This document shows positions 24,111 to 31,084 of a stretch of 64,000 bases of DNA, piece after piece. The notes under the pieces are model-generated. The model was not told where the DNA came from. It saw only the letters and a list, made by a program, of their open reading frames with translations, and ran no database searches. How positions within the stretch are numbered: position 1 is the stretch's first letter; every line of letters starts with the position of its first letter. Source of the stretch: JACTMI01 sp964618415 (GTDB lineage Bacteria > Acidobacteriota > Thermoanaerobaculia > Multivoradales > JAGPDF01); contig CAZUAT010000007.1 in the NCBI GenBank assembly GCA_964618415.1, forward strand, positions 1-64,000, read 5' to 3'. The position numbers and the translations under genes are program-made.

Positions 24111-25021
24111 GCGGCGCCGACCGGGTGGTCATCGCCGGCGGCAGCGGCCTGATCGGTCGCGCCCTGGCGCACTCGCTGGTCGCGCAGGGTCGCGAGGTCG
24201 TGGTGCTGTCGCGCAGCGCGGAGCCTCCGGGTCTGGCCGGCTGCCGGGTCGAGCGCTGGGATGGCGAGTCGTTGGGCCGGTGGCGCGAAGCGCTCGAGGG
24301 GGCGGCTGCGGTGGTCAACCTGGCCGGTGCCGGGATCGCCGACCGGCGCTGGACCGCGGATCGCCGTCGTGTGCTGCGCGCCAGCCGGATCGGGCCGACG
24401 GCCTTGCTCACCTCGGCCATCCGATCGGCTGCACAACCGCCGGGGGTCCTGGTGCAAGGCTCGGGCATCGGGATCTACGGCGATCGCGGGGACGAGAGGC
24501 TGACCGAGCAGTCGACCGCCGGAGAGGGCTTTCTGCCGCTGCTGGCCCGCGACTGGGAGGCGGCCTCCGAGGCCGTCGAGGAGGTCGGGACGCGCCGCGT
24601 CGTGGTGCGCACCGGACTCGTCCTGGCCCGCGAGGGCGGCGCGCTGGCGCGACTGCTGCCGGTCTTCCGGGTCGGGCTGGGGGGGCGGCTCGGATCTGGG
24701 CGCCAGTACTTTCCCTGGATTCATCTGACCGACGAGGTGGCGGCGATCGGCCACCTGATCGGTGAGACGACCGCGCGCGGGCCGTTCCATCTGGTGGCTC
24801 CGGAGGCCATTCGCCAGCGCGAGTTTGCGCGTCGGCTGGGACGGGCGCTGCGTCGTCCCGCCGTGCTGCCCGTGCCGGGCTGGCTGTTGCGGACCGTGCT
24901 CGGAGAGCTGGCCAGCGAGCTGCTGACCGGGCAGCACGCGGCGCCGGAGGCTCTGCTTGCCAGCGGATTTCGTTTCCGCTTTGCCAGCCTGGACGCGGCG
25001 CTCGCCGACCTGGTCGGCTAG
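24107..25021 (+). CDS. TIGR01777 family NAD-dependent epimerase-like protein
   Basis: A 304-residue Rossmann-fold protein of the TIGR01777 (YfcH-like) family, cytoplasmic, with no established substrate. It has the N-terminal nucleotide motif VVIAGGSGLIGRAL, then VVNLAGAGIADRRW, GSGIGIYGDRGDE and PWIHLTDEVAA. The C-terminal DUF1731-like end includes LPVPGWLLRTVLGELASELL. The ATG overlaps the trmB stop by 4 nt, so it is the last member of the manC run. It is convergent with the HD hydrolase gene, 9 nt away. Confidence 0.87.
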   Translation: MSGADRVVIAGGSGLIGRALAHSLVAQGREVVVLSRSAEPPGLAGCRVERWDGESLGRWREALEGAAAVVNLAGAGIADRRWTADRRRVLRASRIGPTALLTSAIRSAAQPPGVLVQGSGIGIYGDRGDERLTEQSTAGEGFLPLLARDWEAASEAVEEVGTRRVVVRTGLVLAREGGALARLLPVFRVGLGGRLGSGRQYFPWIHLTDEVAAIGHLIGETTARGPFHLVAPEAIRQREFARRLGRALRRPAVLPVPGWLLRTVLGELASELLTGQHAAPEALLASGFRFRFASLDAALADLVG

Positions 25022-25030
25022 CGGCGGCGA

Positions 25031-26254
25031 TCAGGAACGGTCGGCAGGCGCTGCGGCGCTCTCGGTCGGCGGCAGACGCTGGCGCAGCTCGGCAGCCACC
25101 TCGTCGCGGATCTCGGGGCGCGCGTAGACACGCGAGCGGTCGATGCGGGCGAGAAAGCGCAGGAACTGGCTGGCCTGCTCGAGCGGTTCCGCGCCGTTGC
25201 CGGTGGCGACCAGCACCCGGCTCGGGCCCAGTCGATGGGGATCCTTGGCCGACCGGACCACGAGCAGCGCACCGTCGCCGTAGCGGGCCACGAGATCGGG
25301 CAAGGCCGCGTCGAAGGCCACCCGTTCGCGCGCGCTCGGGTGCTCGCGGGTTTCGAAGGCGAGTGGGAAGTGGGCCCGCGCCACCACCGCGCGGGCATGG
25401 ACGCCCGGGTCGGCGCGCATCGCCGCGAGCACCGAGTGATCGTCTTCGCGCAGGAACTCCTCCGGGTCGGACGACCAGCAGCGATCGGTGGCGCGCAGCC
25501 ACTCCGTGAGATGGTGCTCGAGGGCCTTGCCGGTGACGTTGAAGTAGACCTGCGTGAACATGTAGTAGCGCGCCAGGATCAGAGCTTCGACCGCGTGAAC
25601 GCCACCCTCCTCGACGCCGAGTCCGATCGATCCGGACTGCGGATCGGCCACCGGTGCCAGGGTGTCGATCAGCCGGTCGAGGTCGTAGACGCCGTAGCGG
25701 ACGCCGCAGAAAAGACTGTCGCGCAGCAGGTAGTCCATCTTGTCGACGTCGAGCTCCCCGGCGACGATCTGGGCGAGGAAGCGGCGATCATCGGGGACAC
25801 GGCCGGCGAGCAGATCGATCACGTCGCCGGCGGCCAGGCCGTCGCCCTGCCGGTCGAAGCAGGCGCGCAGCTCCGGTCCGTCGAGCAGGCGCCGGGTCAT
25901 CTCCTCGTGGTCGATGCCGTCCTGGAAGCGATCCTCGGCCGAGTGGGAGAACGGCGCATGGCCGATGTCGTGCAGCAGCGCGGCGGCTCGCACCAGGCGG
26001 CGCGCGCGCCCGGCCTCGTCGCGAGGCAGCAGATCGGGGCGCTTGGCGAGGACCGAGTCGAAGGCGCGCCCGGCCAGGTCCATCGCTCCCAGCACGTGTG
26101 AGAAACGGCTGTGTTCGGCGCCCGGGTAGACGAGAAAGGTCAGGCCGAGCTGGTGGATCCAGCGCAGGCGTTGCACCGGGCGGGTAGCCACGAGCGCAGC
26201 CTCGAGCGCGTCGAGGTGCAGAAAGCCGTGGATGGGGTCGCGCAGGCGCAGCAT
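25031..26254 (-). CDS. HD-domain phosphohydrolase (dGTPase/SAMHD1-like)
   Basis: About 407 residues. It starts MLRLRDPIHGFLHL, typical of the HD phosphohydrolases related to dGTPases and SAMHD1. Metal ligands are visible as AEHSRFSHVLGAM, LLHDIGHAPFSHSAE (the HD pair) and ELDVDKMDYLLRDS. A deoxynucleotide triphosphohydrolase activity is probable but not proven by motif alone. Two starts are possible: the ATG at 26254, fitting the family N-terminus, or an ATG at 26314 that adds a low-complexity stretch; neither has a Shine-Dalgarno. Confidence 0.83.
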   Translation of the reverse strand: MLRLRDPIHGFLHLDALEAALVATRPVQRLRWIHQLGLTFLVYPGAEHSRFSHVLGAMDLAGRAFDSVLAKRPDLLPRDEAGRARRLVRAAALLHDIGHAPFSHSAEDRFQDGIDHEEMTRRLLDGPELRACFDRQGDGLAAGDVIDLLAGRVPDDRRFLAQIVAGELDVDKMDYLLRDSLFCGVRYGVYDLDRLIDTLAPVADPQSGSIGLGVEEGGVHAVEALILARYYMFTQVYFNVTGKALEHHLTEWLRATDRCWSSDPEEFLREDDHSVLAAMRADPGVHARAVVARAHFPLAFETREHPSARERVAFDAALPDLVARYGDGALLVVRSAKDPHRLGPSRVLVATGNGAEPLEQASQFLRFLARIDRSRVYARPEIRDEVAAELRQRLPPTESAAAPADRS

Positions 26255-26357
26255 CACGTGGGCCGTCGAGCGCGGGGAGTCTGGCACAGATGGGACCTGG
26301 CGGGATCTGGCCATGATGGCCGGGTCCCGCCAGAGAACGGCAGCAGGCCTGCGCCGT

Positions 26358-26708
26358 TCAGCGGCGCTTCTTGCTGTCGCGAAGCAGTTCGTCGAGCTTG
26401 TTGATGATGCGCGCAAGCGCCTTCGACAGCGGGCCGTTCTTGGCCGCCACCTCGCCGCTCTTGAGCGCGATGCGCACCAGCTGGAGGTCGGTCGAGTCGA
26501 GGTTGCCCTCGCGCTTGCGGGCGTCGGAAACGACCCGGTAGCGACCGCTCTCGCAAACGATCGGCACGCCCTCTTCGATCAGGGCGGCAATGTCGCGGAA
26601 GACGGTCCGCTCCGAAACGTCGAAGCGCGACTTGATCTGGTCCAGCGTCCGTCCGGCATTGGAGTGGAGATACTGGGCGATGACGTACATTCTTTCGGCT
26701 TTGCGCAT
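26358..26708 (-). CDS. Small HTH protein (DeoR/YafY-type wHTH)
   Basis: A 116-residue protein with an N-terminal winged helix-turn-helix (MRKAERMYVIAQYL, TLDQIKSRFDVSERTVFRDI, GVPIVCESGRYRV) as in the DNA-binding part of WYL regulators, but without the WYL domain. The remainder is a charged helix rich in Lys/Arg. It may be a short DNA-binding regulator of its own or a partner of an unlinked protein. A GGAG lies upstream of the ATG at about 10 nt. Its target is unknown. Confidence 0.7.
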   Translation of the reverse strand: MRKAERMYVIAQYLHSNAGRTLDQIKSRFDVSERTVFRDIAALIEEGVPIVCESGRYRVVSDARKREGNLDSTDLQLVRIALKSGEVAAKNGPLSKALARIINKLDELLRDSKKRR

Positions 26709-26900
26709 GGTGGTTGAATCTCCGTGGAGCGTATCGTCTCACGGAATCTGCTCGATTGCACCCCTGAGCTGCGGCAGGTGTCAGCCCGATGTCAGGGGCA
26801 CAGGCCCTGTCCTGATTTGGCGAGCGGCATTCTGCTGTGGCCGTTTGGCACCTCGTTGGCAGAAGCGGCGTGTCGCGGGGAACCGCCTGGAACCGCCTGT

Positions 26901-27656
26901 TCAGGGCGCCAGCAACTCGACCGGCAGCTCCTCCATCGTGCCGAGTACGCCGGCGGCGGCGGCCGAGCGTGCGAGGACCACGGTGGTCAGGAGCAGGCCC
27001 ACGATGCCGGTAAAGCGCTGAAACTTGGCGGGAAGGAATCGACTCGCGGCCAGAAGGACGGCTCCGACGGCGAGCGTGAGCAGGTCCGGACCCAGTGCGC
27101 CGCGCAGGCTGGTGGGCCAGATCGGCACCGAGACCAGCAGCAGCGGCGCGGCGAGTGGCGCGGCAAAGCGGGGCTTGCCGCTCGCCAGTTCCGCCGCCGC
27201 CAGCGCGAGCGGAAGCCGCAGCAGCGCGCCGAACAGCAGGGGCCAGGGCATGGGTACAGGGCCGGCGCCATAGCGCAGCATCTCCGAGCCCCAGGTGACG
27301 AGTACCAGCGCGAGGCCGCCAAACAGTGCCTGTACGGTCCACTCGCGGCGCCCGAGCTTCTCGGCGGCCAGCAGTGCGACCGCGTCGGCGGCCACCAGGG
27401 CGAGTATCGCCACGGCGAGCATGCGGATCGGCAGCGGGCCCGTGAGCGGGCCGACGATGCCCCAGGCGAGCGCGGCGTCGGGGGAGCGGCGGATGGCGAC
27501 CAGCGTCAGCGCGGTGGCCAGGCCAAGCGCAGGCAGAGCCGTCCGTGCCCACAGGATGGCAGTACGTGTATCTCCGCCCGCGGCGCGAAGTGGGAACAGC
27601 AGGTGCCCGCCGAAGACCACGAGGTTCACCAGCATCACCACCAGGGTCAGCAGCAC
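26901..27656 (-). CDS. Uncharacterised polytopic membrane protein
   Basis: A 251-residue, very hydrophobic protein with about seven membrane segments separated by short loops; only a few charged residues occur (RREWT, SEMLRYG, KPRF, KFQRF). I do not recognise a family. The GTG start lies inside the end of folK (10-nt overlap), 4 nt after a GGAGG, which indicates translational coupling. The 192 nt between this gene and the HTH gene hold no convincing gene. Function unknown. Confidence 0.6.
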   Translation of the reverse strand: MLLTLVVMLVNLVVFGGHLLFPLRAAGGDTRTAILWARTALPALGLATALTLVAIRRSPDAALAWGIVGPLTGPLPIRMLAVAILALVAADAVALLAAEKLGRREWTVQALFGGLALVLVTWGSEMLRYGAGPVPMPWPLLFGALLRLPLALAAAELASGKPRFAAPLAAPLLLVSVPIWPTSLRGALGPDLLTLAVGAVLLAASRFLPAKFQRFTGIVGLLLTTVVLARSAAAAGVLGTMEELPVELLAP

Positions 27657-28150
27657 ATGTCCTCCGGCAATGGCCAGCGCTCGACTCGCGCCCCGTCGGT
27701 CAGCGCCGCCAGCAGCTGACCGACCGTGCGGCCGTCCGGTGGCAGCTCCAGATCCGGGGCCATGCTGGCCAGCGGCACGAGCACGAAGCGGCGCTCGCGC
27801 AGGCGTGGATGGGGCAGCTCGAGGCCGGGCTGGTGACGCTCCTGGCTGCCGACGAAGAGCAGATCGATATCGATCCGGCGCGGTCCGAGCGGCGCGTCGC
27901 GCCGCCGGCCGAGTGCCGCCTCGATCTCCAGCGCGCCGGCCAGCAGTTCCTCGGGCTGGTGGTGACCCCAGCCGAGGGCGACGGTGTTCAGAAAGTCGGC
28001 TTGCGGAATGGGGGAGACCGGCTCGGTGCGATAGAGGGGCGCCACTTCGAGGGGTCCGAACCGGGCCGCCAGGCCGGCCAGCGCGGCGGCGATCGCCGCC
28101 CGCGGCTGGTCGAGGTTGGCCCCCAGGGCGAACGCGAACGGCGCAGCCGG
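27647..28150 (-). CDS. folK: HPPK, folate biosynthesis (start codon unresolved)
   Basis: 2-Amino-4-hydroxy-6-hydroxymethyldihydropteridine pyrophosphokinase, transferring pyrophosphate from ATP to the pterin in folate synthesis. It begins FAFALGANLDQPRAAI, continues VAPLYRTEPV and QADFLNTVALG, and has the HPPK signature GRRRDAPLGPRRIDIDLL and LPHPRLRERRFVLVPLA. The family's first strand needs a start near 28130-28155, but no ATG, GTG or TTG is in frame there. A CTG lies at 28126; the next in-frame GTG is deep inside the upstream gene. The 5' end given is only the point where homology must begin. The stop codon of the upstream gene lies directly before it, so reinitiation, CTG use or a sequence error are options. 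Confidence 0.8.
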   Translation of the reverse strand, partial: PAAPFAFALGANLDQPRAAIAAALAGLAARFGPLEVAPLYRTEPVSPIPQADFLNTVALGWGHHQPEELLAGALEIEAALGRRRDAPLGPRRIDIDLLFVGSQERHQPGLELPHPRLRERRFVLVPLASMAPDLELPPDGRTVGQLLAALTDGARVERWPLPEDMCC

Positions 28151-28151
28151 A

Positions 28152-28442
28152 CTACTCGTCGTCGAAGTCCTCGCCCGCGTCGTCCTCGTCGGCTCCGTCG
28201 GGCTGATCGAGCTCGTCGTCCCCGAAATCGTCTTCGGCGGACGCCGAGACGGCGTCGTCCTCGGGCAGGTCCACCGGCTCGTCACGCTTGCGACGCCGGA
28301 CCACGGCCTCTGCGGTCGCCTCCTGCTTGCGGGCATCCTTCTGGTTGGCGCCGCACTTCGGGCAGATGGGGGCCGGCTTGCCGAGGTCGTAGAACTTGGC
28401 GCCGCAGCTGAAGCACTCGTGTTTGTTTCCCAGTTCGGGCAT
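28152..28442 (-). CDS. TIGR02300 family zinc-ribbon protein with acidic tail
   Basis: A 96-residue protein with a zinc ribbon from two Cys pairs (Cys10/Cys13 in CFSCGAKFYDL and Cys27/Cys30 in CPKCG), a basic middle (VVRRRKR) and a long Asp/Glu-rich tail. It matches the pattern of TIGR02300 (FYDLN acid) proteins, whose function is unknown. The ATG at 28442 is favoured by a GGAG about 10 nt upstream and by the usual family N-terminus. It is followed directly by folK. It is divergent from the lolA-like gene. Confidence 0.78.
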   Translation of the reverse strand: MPELGNKHECFSCGAKFYDLGKPAPICPKCGANQKDARKQEATAEAVVRRRKRDEPVDLPEDDAVSASAEDDFGDDELDQPDGADEDDAGEDFDDE

Positions 28443-28530
28443 GTCAGGGGATCTCCGGGGGACCGACGGTCCAGCGAGCGCGGGACGGTAGCAGCGGCTT
28501 CCGGGGCTGTCAACTGCGTGCCGCGCCGGA

Positions 28531-28536
28531 TACAAT
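28531..28536 (+). promoter_or_regulatory. -10-like TACAAT upstream of the lolA-like gene
   Basis: TACAAT (five of six consensus positions) lies about 125 nt before the GTG start; a TGTCAA hexamer 17 nt upstream is a weak -35 candidate. If used, the leader would contain the four 12-base tandem repeats at 28591-28638. Confidence 0.35.
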
Positions 28537-28590
28537 CGGCGCCTCGCCGGGGCGCGCCTGCGCCTCGCTCGAGTTCTGGATCCCCGCCCC

Positions 28591-28638
28591 GCCCGGCCAT
28601 CTGCCCGGCCATCTGCCCGGCCATCTGCTCAGCCATCT
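28591..28638 (+). repeat. Four tandem 12-base repeats
   Basis: Three identical units GCCCGGCCATCT followed by a fourth with two changes (GCTCAGCCATCT). They lie between the putative promoter and the AAGGAG that precedes the lolA-like gene. Each unit carries a GGCC core, so local hairpins between units are possible. Confidence 0.85.
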
Positions 28639-28659
28639 GAAGGAGCCGTACGAAACGCC

Positions 28660-29442
28660 GTGAACTCGATGACCTTTCGCCTCTCGCGCGCTCTCCCGTC
28701 GGCCGTCGCCCTGCTGGTGGCCGGTGTCCTCCTCGCACCGGCCGCCGGACGGGCCGCCGGCCCGGCAGCACCGCCCGATCCCGAAGTGGCGGGGCTCAGC
28801 GCTACGGCGCGGCTGCACGCGCTGACCGAGCGGGTGCGCTGGGAACAGGCCCGTCTGGAGTCGATGGCAGCCCACTTCGTCCAGGAGCGCCAGAGCGAGT
28901 TTCTCCTCGCCCCGGAGCGCTCGACCGGCACGTTCTCGTACGCCCGCCCGGACCGCGTGCGTTGGGAGTACGAGCAGCCGCGGCCGATCTCTCTGGTCGT
29001 GAGCGGCAACGAGATGCTGACCTGGTTTCGTGACCTGGGCCGCGCCGAGCGCGTCAAGATCGGCTCGGTCTCGCGCCAGGTTTTCCACTATCTCAGCGCC
29101 AGCGGCTCGCTGGAGTCGCTGCTGTCGTACTTTTCGGTGAGTTACTCGCCTCCCGCCCCCGGCGAGCCGTACGTGCTCCTGCTGACCCCTCGCTACGGCC
29201 GCATCGAGCGGCGGCTGAAGTCGATGACGCTGTGGATCGACCGCGAGAGCTACCTGCCGGTTCGGATGCGCTACGTCGAGCCCAACGGGGACACGACGGA
29301 GTACCGGCTCGAGAAGATCGTGCGCAACGGACCGATGCCGGCGGACCGGTTCGACCTGCAGCTGCCGGCGACCGTCGAGGTGCGTGAGGTCGAACTCGGC
29401 GACGGGGATGCCGGCGGCCCGGCGACCCTCGGCAAGCGGTGA
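28660..29442 (+). CDS. lolA: LolA-like outer-membrane lipoprotein carrier
   Basis: A 260-residue periplasmic protein resembling LolA, which ferries lipoproteins from the inner to the outer membrane. It has a signal peptide (leader ending AAGRAA), SMAAHFVQERQSEFL, GTFSYARPDRVRWEYEQP and ITLWIDRESYLPV-like sequence (MTLWIDRESYLPV), the usual LolA strands. The GTG start was chosen because AAGGAG lies 14 nt upstream; an ATG three codons later is further away. It overlaps tgt by 4 nt. The many lipoproteins in this window are potential cargo. Confidence 0.82.
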   Translation: MNSMTFRLSRALPSAVALLVAGVLLAPAAGRAAGPAAPPDPEVAGLSATARLHALTERVRWEQARLESMAAHFVQERQSEFLLAPERSTGTFSYARPDRVRWEYEQPRPISLVVSGNEMLTWFRDLGRAERVKIGSVSRQVFHYLSASGSLESLLSYFSVSYSPPAPGEPYVLLLTPRYGRIERRLKSMTLWIDRESYLPVRMRYVEPNGDTTEYRLEKIVRNGPMPADRFDLQLPATVEVREVELGDGDAGGPATLGKR

Positions 29443-30650
29443 GCGAGTCGCACCTGGCCGGGGCGCCGGGCGGCCCGATCCGTTTCGAAGTCCTCGGTCG
29501 GGACGGCGCGGCACGCCGGGGCCGTCTGCACACGAGGCACGGCGCGATCGAAACGCCGGCGTTCATGCCGGTCGGCACCCAGGGAGCCGTCAAGGGGCTG
29601 ACTCCGCAGGCGCTCGAAGAGGTCGGGGCCGAGGTGATGCTGGCCAACCTCTACCATCTCAGTCTGCGCCCCGGCATCGATGCAATCGAACGCGTCGGCG
29701 GCGTGCACGCGTTCGCGGGTTGGAAACGACCGATCCTGACCGACTCGGGCGGCTTCCAGGTATTCAGCCTGGAGGGGATGCGCAGCGTCGACGAGGCGGG
29801 CGTCACCTTTCGCAGCCACCTCGACGGCGCTGCGCTGCGCTTCACGCCTGCCGGAGTCGTCGAGGCCCAGGAGCGGATCGGAGTCGACATCGCGATGATG
29901 CTCGACGAGTGTCCGCCGTGGCCGGTGGACGAAGCGCGAGCCCGGTCGGCCTGGGAGCGCACGCGCCGGTGGGCGGAGCGGGCTCTGGCGGCGCGCCGGC
30001 GCCCGACCGAGACGGCGCTGTTCGCCATCGCGCAGGGCAGCAGCTTTCGCGCTCTGCGCGAGCAGGCCGCGCGCGAGCTCGCGCAGCTGCCGTTCGACGG
30101 CGTCGCGATCGGCGGGGTGTCGGTGGGCGAGCCGGAGGCCGAGCGGCGGGCGGTCGTCGAGTGGACGGCGGCGCTGCTGCCCGAGGACCGGCCGCGGTAC
30201 CTGATGGGGGTCGGGACGCCCGCCGACCTCGCCCACGCGGTGGCGCACGGGGTCGACCTGTTCGACTGCGTGCTGCCGGCCCGCAACGGTCGCCACGGCC
30301 TGCTCTACACCCGCTCCGGCCTGCTGCGCATCCGCAACTCGGCTTTTCGCGACGATCCGCGGCCCCTCGATCCGGAGTGCCGCTGCGCGGTCTGCGCGCG
30401 GGTCCCGCGCGCCCTCCTGCACCATCTGATGCGGGCCGGCGAGATCACCGGGGCGGTGTTCGCGACGGTGCACAACCTGCGTTACTTCCTTGACTTCATG
30501 GCGGATCTTCGACAGGCTATCGAGTCTTGTCAGCTGGAAACACGCCTCCGCTCCGGGGGCGGAGGTCCAGTCGACGGAAACCGTACCGAGAGCCCCGACT
30601 CGCCGTCGTCCGGTTCCGCCGGGTTTGTCCGGTCGGTCCCCCGATCCTGA
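29439..30650 (+). CDS. tgt: Queuine/preQ1 tRNA-guanine transglycosylase
   Basis: A 403-residue enzyme exchanging G34 of the wobble anticodon for preQ1 in tRNAs for Asp, Asn, His and Tyr. The catalytic aspartates are in LTDSGGFQVFSL and VDLFDCVLPARNGRHG; the zinc site is CRCAVC with the later His in LLHHLM. The enzyme proper ends around LDFMADLRQAIE. The last 35-40 residues are Gly/Pro/Ser-rich and not family-like, covering a GC hairpin in the DNA at about 30547-30568. The GTG start overlaps the lolA stop by 4 nt. Confidence 0.92.
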   Translation: MSESHLAGAPGGPIRFEVLGRDGAARRGRLHTRHGAIETPAFMPVGTQGAVKGLTPQALEEVGAEVMLANLYHLSLRPGIDAIERVGGVHAFAGWKRPILTDSGGFQVFSLEGMRSVDEAGVTFRSHLDGAALRFTPAGVVEAQERIGVDIAMMLDECPPWPVDEARARSAWERTRRWAERALAARRRPTETALFAIAQGSSFRALREQAARELAQLPFDGVAIGGVSVGEPEAERRAVVEWTAALLPEDRPRYLMGVGTPADLAHAVAHGVDLFDCVLPARNGRHGLLYTRSGLLRIRNSAFRDDPRPLDPECRCAVCARVPRALLHHLMRAGEITGAVFATVHNLRYFLDFMADLRQAIESCQLETRLRSGGGGPVDGNRTESPDSPSSGSAGFVRSVPRS

Positions 30651-30693
30651 TTTCGGCTTACCTGCCGACCCGGACATCGGAGGAACCACGGAG

Positions 30694-30738
30694 GATCCGC
30701 GCAGGAGGCGCTGCGCGACGCAGCCGGGTTCGCGGATC
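30694..30738 (+). promoter_or_regulatory. Nested hairpin in the tgt-yajC gap
   Basis: Outer arms GATCCGCG (30694-30701) and CGCGGATC (30731-30738) are perfect complements and enclose an inner 6-bp hairpin GCTGCG-cga-CGCAGC (30710-30724). The structure ends 9 nt before the GGAGG that serves yajC. It could be an attenuator, an RNA processing site or the tgt terminator; no T tract is present. Confidence 0.45.
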
Positions 30739-30757
30739 TCGTGACCGGAGGCGATCC

Positions 30758-31084
30758 ATGCCGTTCTTCCTACTCCAGGCGTCCGCGCCGGGTTCGGCGC
30801 CGTCGGCGCTGGTCCAGCTGGTCCCGGTGCTGCTGATCTTCGGGATCTTCTACTTCCTGCTGCTGGCGCCGATGCGCAAGCGCCAGAAGGCCCACCAGGC
30901 GATGCTCGGCCAGCTCAAGCGGGGCGACAAGGTGGTGACCAACGGCGGATTGCTCGGCGAGATCGCGGCGGTCGAAGACAAGGTCGTCCATCTCAAGCTG
31001 GCCGACAACGTCCGCGTGCGGGTGGCCAAGTCGGCGGTCGCCGGCATCGAGGGCGAGCCCGGCAGCGAAGGGGGCAAGGGATGA
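30758..31084 (+). CDS. yajC: Preprotein translocase accessory subunit YajC
   Basis: A 108-residue single-pass inner-membrane protein associated with SecDF. It has one membrane helix (LVPVLLIFGIFYFLLLAPM) followed by a basic RKRQKAHQAML segment and a small beta domain (GDKVVTNGGLLGEI). GGAGG lies 6 nt before the ATG. The stop overlaps the secD ATG by 4 nt, giving the standard yajC-secD-secF order. Confidence 0.95.
   Translation: MPFFLLQASAPGSAPSALVQLVPVLLIFGIFYFLLLAPMRKRQKAHQAMLGQLKRGDKVVTNGGLLGEIAAVEDKVVHLKLADNVRVRVAKSAVAGIEGEPGSEGGKG

Noticed and set aside
26845..26861. Sigma-54-like TTGGCAC...TGGCA with correct GG-N10-GC spacing
   Set aside because: It points into the antisense side of the membrane-protein gene at 26901-27656 with no gene to drive; probably chance.
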